Below are positions 6,464 to 7,252 of a stretch of 7,252 nt of DNA, one piece after another. The position numbers and the translations under genes are program-made. Positions within the stretch are counted from its first letter, which is position 1, and every line of letters starts with the position of its first letter. Source of the DNA: an uncultured Eubacteriales bacterium (GTDB lineage: Bacteria; Bacillota_A; Clostridia; Christensenellales; Aristaeellaceae); contig CADCQZ010000115.1 in assembly GCA_902803675.1 (NCBI GenBank), positions 1-7,252 of the forward strand, written 5' to 3'. The notes under the pieces were generated by a model, which saw only the letters and a list, made by a program, of their open reading frames with translations, was not told the DNA's origin and did not search any database.

Positions 6464-6492
6464 ATTATAAACGGCACGGAAGCCCGCCGCAA
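6464..6492 (-). promoter_or_regulatory. SigA-type promoter of the alpha/beta hydrolase gene
   Basis: On the minus strand, a perfect TATAAT (6469-6464) follows TTGCGG (6492-6487) at a 17-base spacing. Transcription would start near 6457, leaving a leader of about 47 bases. The hydrolase can therefore be expressed apart from the TetR gene upstream. Confidence 0.6.
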
Positions 6493-6514
6493 TGGGCAGA
6501 GGCGCGTCCCGTGC
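6474..6514. repeat. Imperfect dyad over and upstream of the hydrolase promoter
   Basis: GCACGG (6474-6479) and CCGTGC (6509-6514) are perfect inverted arms 29 bases apart. A nested GCCC/GGGC pair (6482-6485 with 6494-6497) lies inside. The dyad covers the -35 box and the end of the TetR intergenic gap. It could be a weak RNA hairpin at the end of the TetR transcript (no T tail) or a binding site. The arm spacing is longer than a usual TetR operator, so I give it little weight. Confidence 0.25.
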
Positions 6515-6535
6515 ACATTTTATATGATCCGGCCA

Positions 6536-7039
6536 TTATTTTGCCATATCGCGCAGGAATGTGTAGAGTTCGCTCAATGAAAAGCACTGCTCGTTCCGAC
6601 AGTAATAGGAAAGGGCCGCGATCGTGCCCCTCATCTTGTACTCGATCTCTATCTGCCGGCGCATGCCTGACGAAGCGCTCCGATACCCGTCCTCCCAAAT
6701 GGGGCGGCACTTATCGCACAGCATTTCGGAAAAGCGGGTCTCCTCGTCCCGTTCAAACAGCAGCCTGAGCCACGTCATGAACCCATTCGGTTCCCGCAGA
6801 CAAGCCGCTTTCATTTCGCTGTGGCTGCAGAAGACACGGTGAGCCCGGCACACCACCTCATCCGCGGCCCGGTTTTTCATTTTGTCGAGCAGATCATCCA
6901 TATCGCGGAAATGCGCGTAAAACGTGTTCCTGTGATAACCGGCCAGGCGGGCAAGATCCGTCACGGCGATCCGGCCGATGGGGCGGTCGGCGTACAGCTT
7001 CAGGAACGCTTCATAGAGATCATCGATGGTTTTTGTCAT
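6536..7039 (-). CDS. TetR/AcrR-family transcriptional regulator
   Basis: The 167-residue protein has the TetR N-terminal DNA-binding domain: helix 1 at about 4-17, then I-A-V-T-D-L-A-R-L-A-G-Y-H-R-N-T-F-Y-A-H-F (24-44) as the helix-turn-helix, continuing into the helix-4 region D-M-D-D-L-L. The C-terminal ligand domain (about 55-167) is all-helical, Cys-rich (six or so Cys) and short compared with the usual 180-220 residue proteins, so the ligand is not predictable. The ATG at 7039 has only a GGGG-type ribosome site about 8 bases upstream. The gene begins 32 bases after the stop of the ABC transporter ATPase on the same strand, with no clear promoter between, so it may be co-transcribed with it. 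It ends 125 bases before the hydrolase. Target genes are unknown. Confidence 0.87.
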   Translation of the reverse strand: MTKTIDDLYEAFLKLYADRPIGRIAVTDLARLAGYHRNTFYAHFRDMDDLLDKMKNRAADEVVCRAHRVFCSHSEMKAACLREPNGFMTWLRLLFERDEETRFSEMLCDKCRPIWEDGYRSASSGMRRQIEIEYKMRGTIAALSYYCRNEQCFSLSELYTFLRDMAK

Positions 7040-7071
7040 GATGTACCCCGATCAAAAGATCACGACCGCGC

Positions 7072-7252
7072 TCAGCGGGCCAGCACACGCCGCAGGAATT
7101 CCTGGGTGCGGGGCTGCTTCGGATCGGAAAACAGCTCCGCAGGCGCGCCCTGCTCCAGGATCACGCCGTCGCACATATAGACCACGCGCGTGCTGACGTC
7201 GCGGGCGAAGCTCATTTCGTGGGTGACTACCAGCATGGTCATGCCGCTTTCG
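7072..7252 (-). CDS. Polar amino acid ABC transporter ATP-binding protein, C-terminal part (GlnQ/GltL type)
   Basis: Only the last 59 residues are in the window; the gene continues beyond the right edge. They read E-S-G-M-T-M-L-V-V-T-H-E-M-S-F-A-R, which contains the H-loop histidine (7219-7221), then R-V-V-Y-M-C-D-G-V-I-L-E-Q-G, and end with P-R-T-Q-E-F-L-R-R-V-L. These are diagnostic of the ATPase of polar amino acid uptake systems (GlnQ, GltL, HisP, ArtP group). The protein would sit on the cytoplasmic face, coupled to permeases of the HisM/GlnP type that are probably encoded upstream beyond the window. The exact amino acid cannot be told. In these operons the ATPase gene is often last, which fits a TetR gene following. 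Confidence 0.92.
   Translation of the reverse strand, partial: ESGMTMLVVTHEMSFARDVSTRVVYMCDGVILEQGAPAELFSDPKQPRTQEFLRRVLAR

Noticed and set aside
4647..6470. A 607-codon open frame on the plus strand spanning the end of the protease gene and all of the hydrolase gene in antisense
   Set aside because: The opposite strand encodes a hydrolase with complete motifs, signal peptide, ribosome site and promoter. The plus-strand translation is His/Gly/Arg-rich with no domain and no ribosome site, as expected for an antisense frame in GC-rich DNA; it also runs through the terminator.
6474..6514. TetR operator
   Set aside because: The inverted arms are only 6 bases and 29 apart, longer than typical TetR-family operators, and there is no second copy near the TetR start; kept only as a low-confidence dyad.
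7040..7071. Possible terminator (GATC-TTTT-GATC) between the ABC ATPase and TetR genes
   Set aside because: The only pairing is a 4-base stem with the T run in the loop rather than after the stem, so it would not work as an intrinsic terminator.

Overview
The window looks like a stretch of chromosome from a GC-rich Bacillota, most plausibly a gut- or rumen-type Clostridia. This is inferred from three things: strong AGGAGG-type ribosome binding sites, short Lys-rich Sec signal peptides, and a gene mix of carbohydrate-active enzyme, secreted hydrolases and polar amino acid ABC transporter. No marker gene fixes the taxon. I see no tRNA, rRNA, insertion sequence, CRISPR array, phage gene or attachment site.

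Layout from left to right: (1) a secreted protein with WG-repeat-like segments on the minus strand (54-1391), with a terminator-like hairpin at the left edge and a good promoter at 1483-1511. (2) A divergent intergenic region of 290 bases. (3) A plus-strand run: a LOG/TIGR00730-type nucleotide phosphoribohydrolase (1682-2212) overlapping by 4 bases a GH43 glycoside hydrolase with a CBM6-like C-terminus (2209-3642), then a 61-residue two-helix membrane protein (3786-3971) and a secreted HExxH metalloprotease-like protein (3995-4969), closed by a clear intrinsic terminator (4979-5015). (4) A minus-strand run read from the right edge: the C-terminal end of a GlnQ-type amino acid ABC transporter ATPase (7072 to beyond the window), a TetR-family regulator (6536-7039), and a secreted alpha/beta hydrolase of the PAF-acetylhydrolase/dienelactone-hydrolase type (5082-6410) with its own promoter.

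The LOG and GH43 genes are probably translationally coupled, and both encode proteins with no visible export signal, so cytoplasmic action on small molecules (nucleotide ribosides, imported oligosaccharides) is likely. The membrane protein and protease follow on the same strand and could be part of the same transcript or a separate unit. The TetR gene lies 32 bases after the transporter ATPase and 125 bases before the hydrolase, so it may control either one.

The most interesting non-coding signal is a terminator-shaped hairpin with a T5 tail (1597-1627), placed about a dozen bases after a perfect TATAAT and ahead of the LOG-GH43 pair. It looks like a leader attenuator. I find no convincing evidence of a wholly new multi-gene system; the gene families are mostly recognisable and the novelty lies in combinations and regulation.
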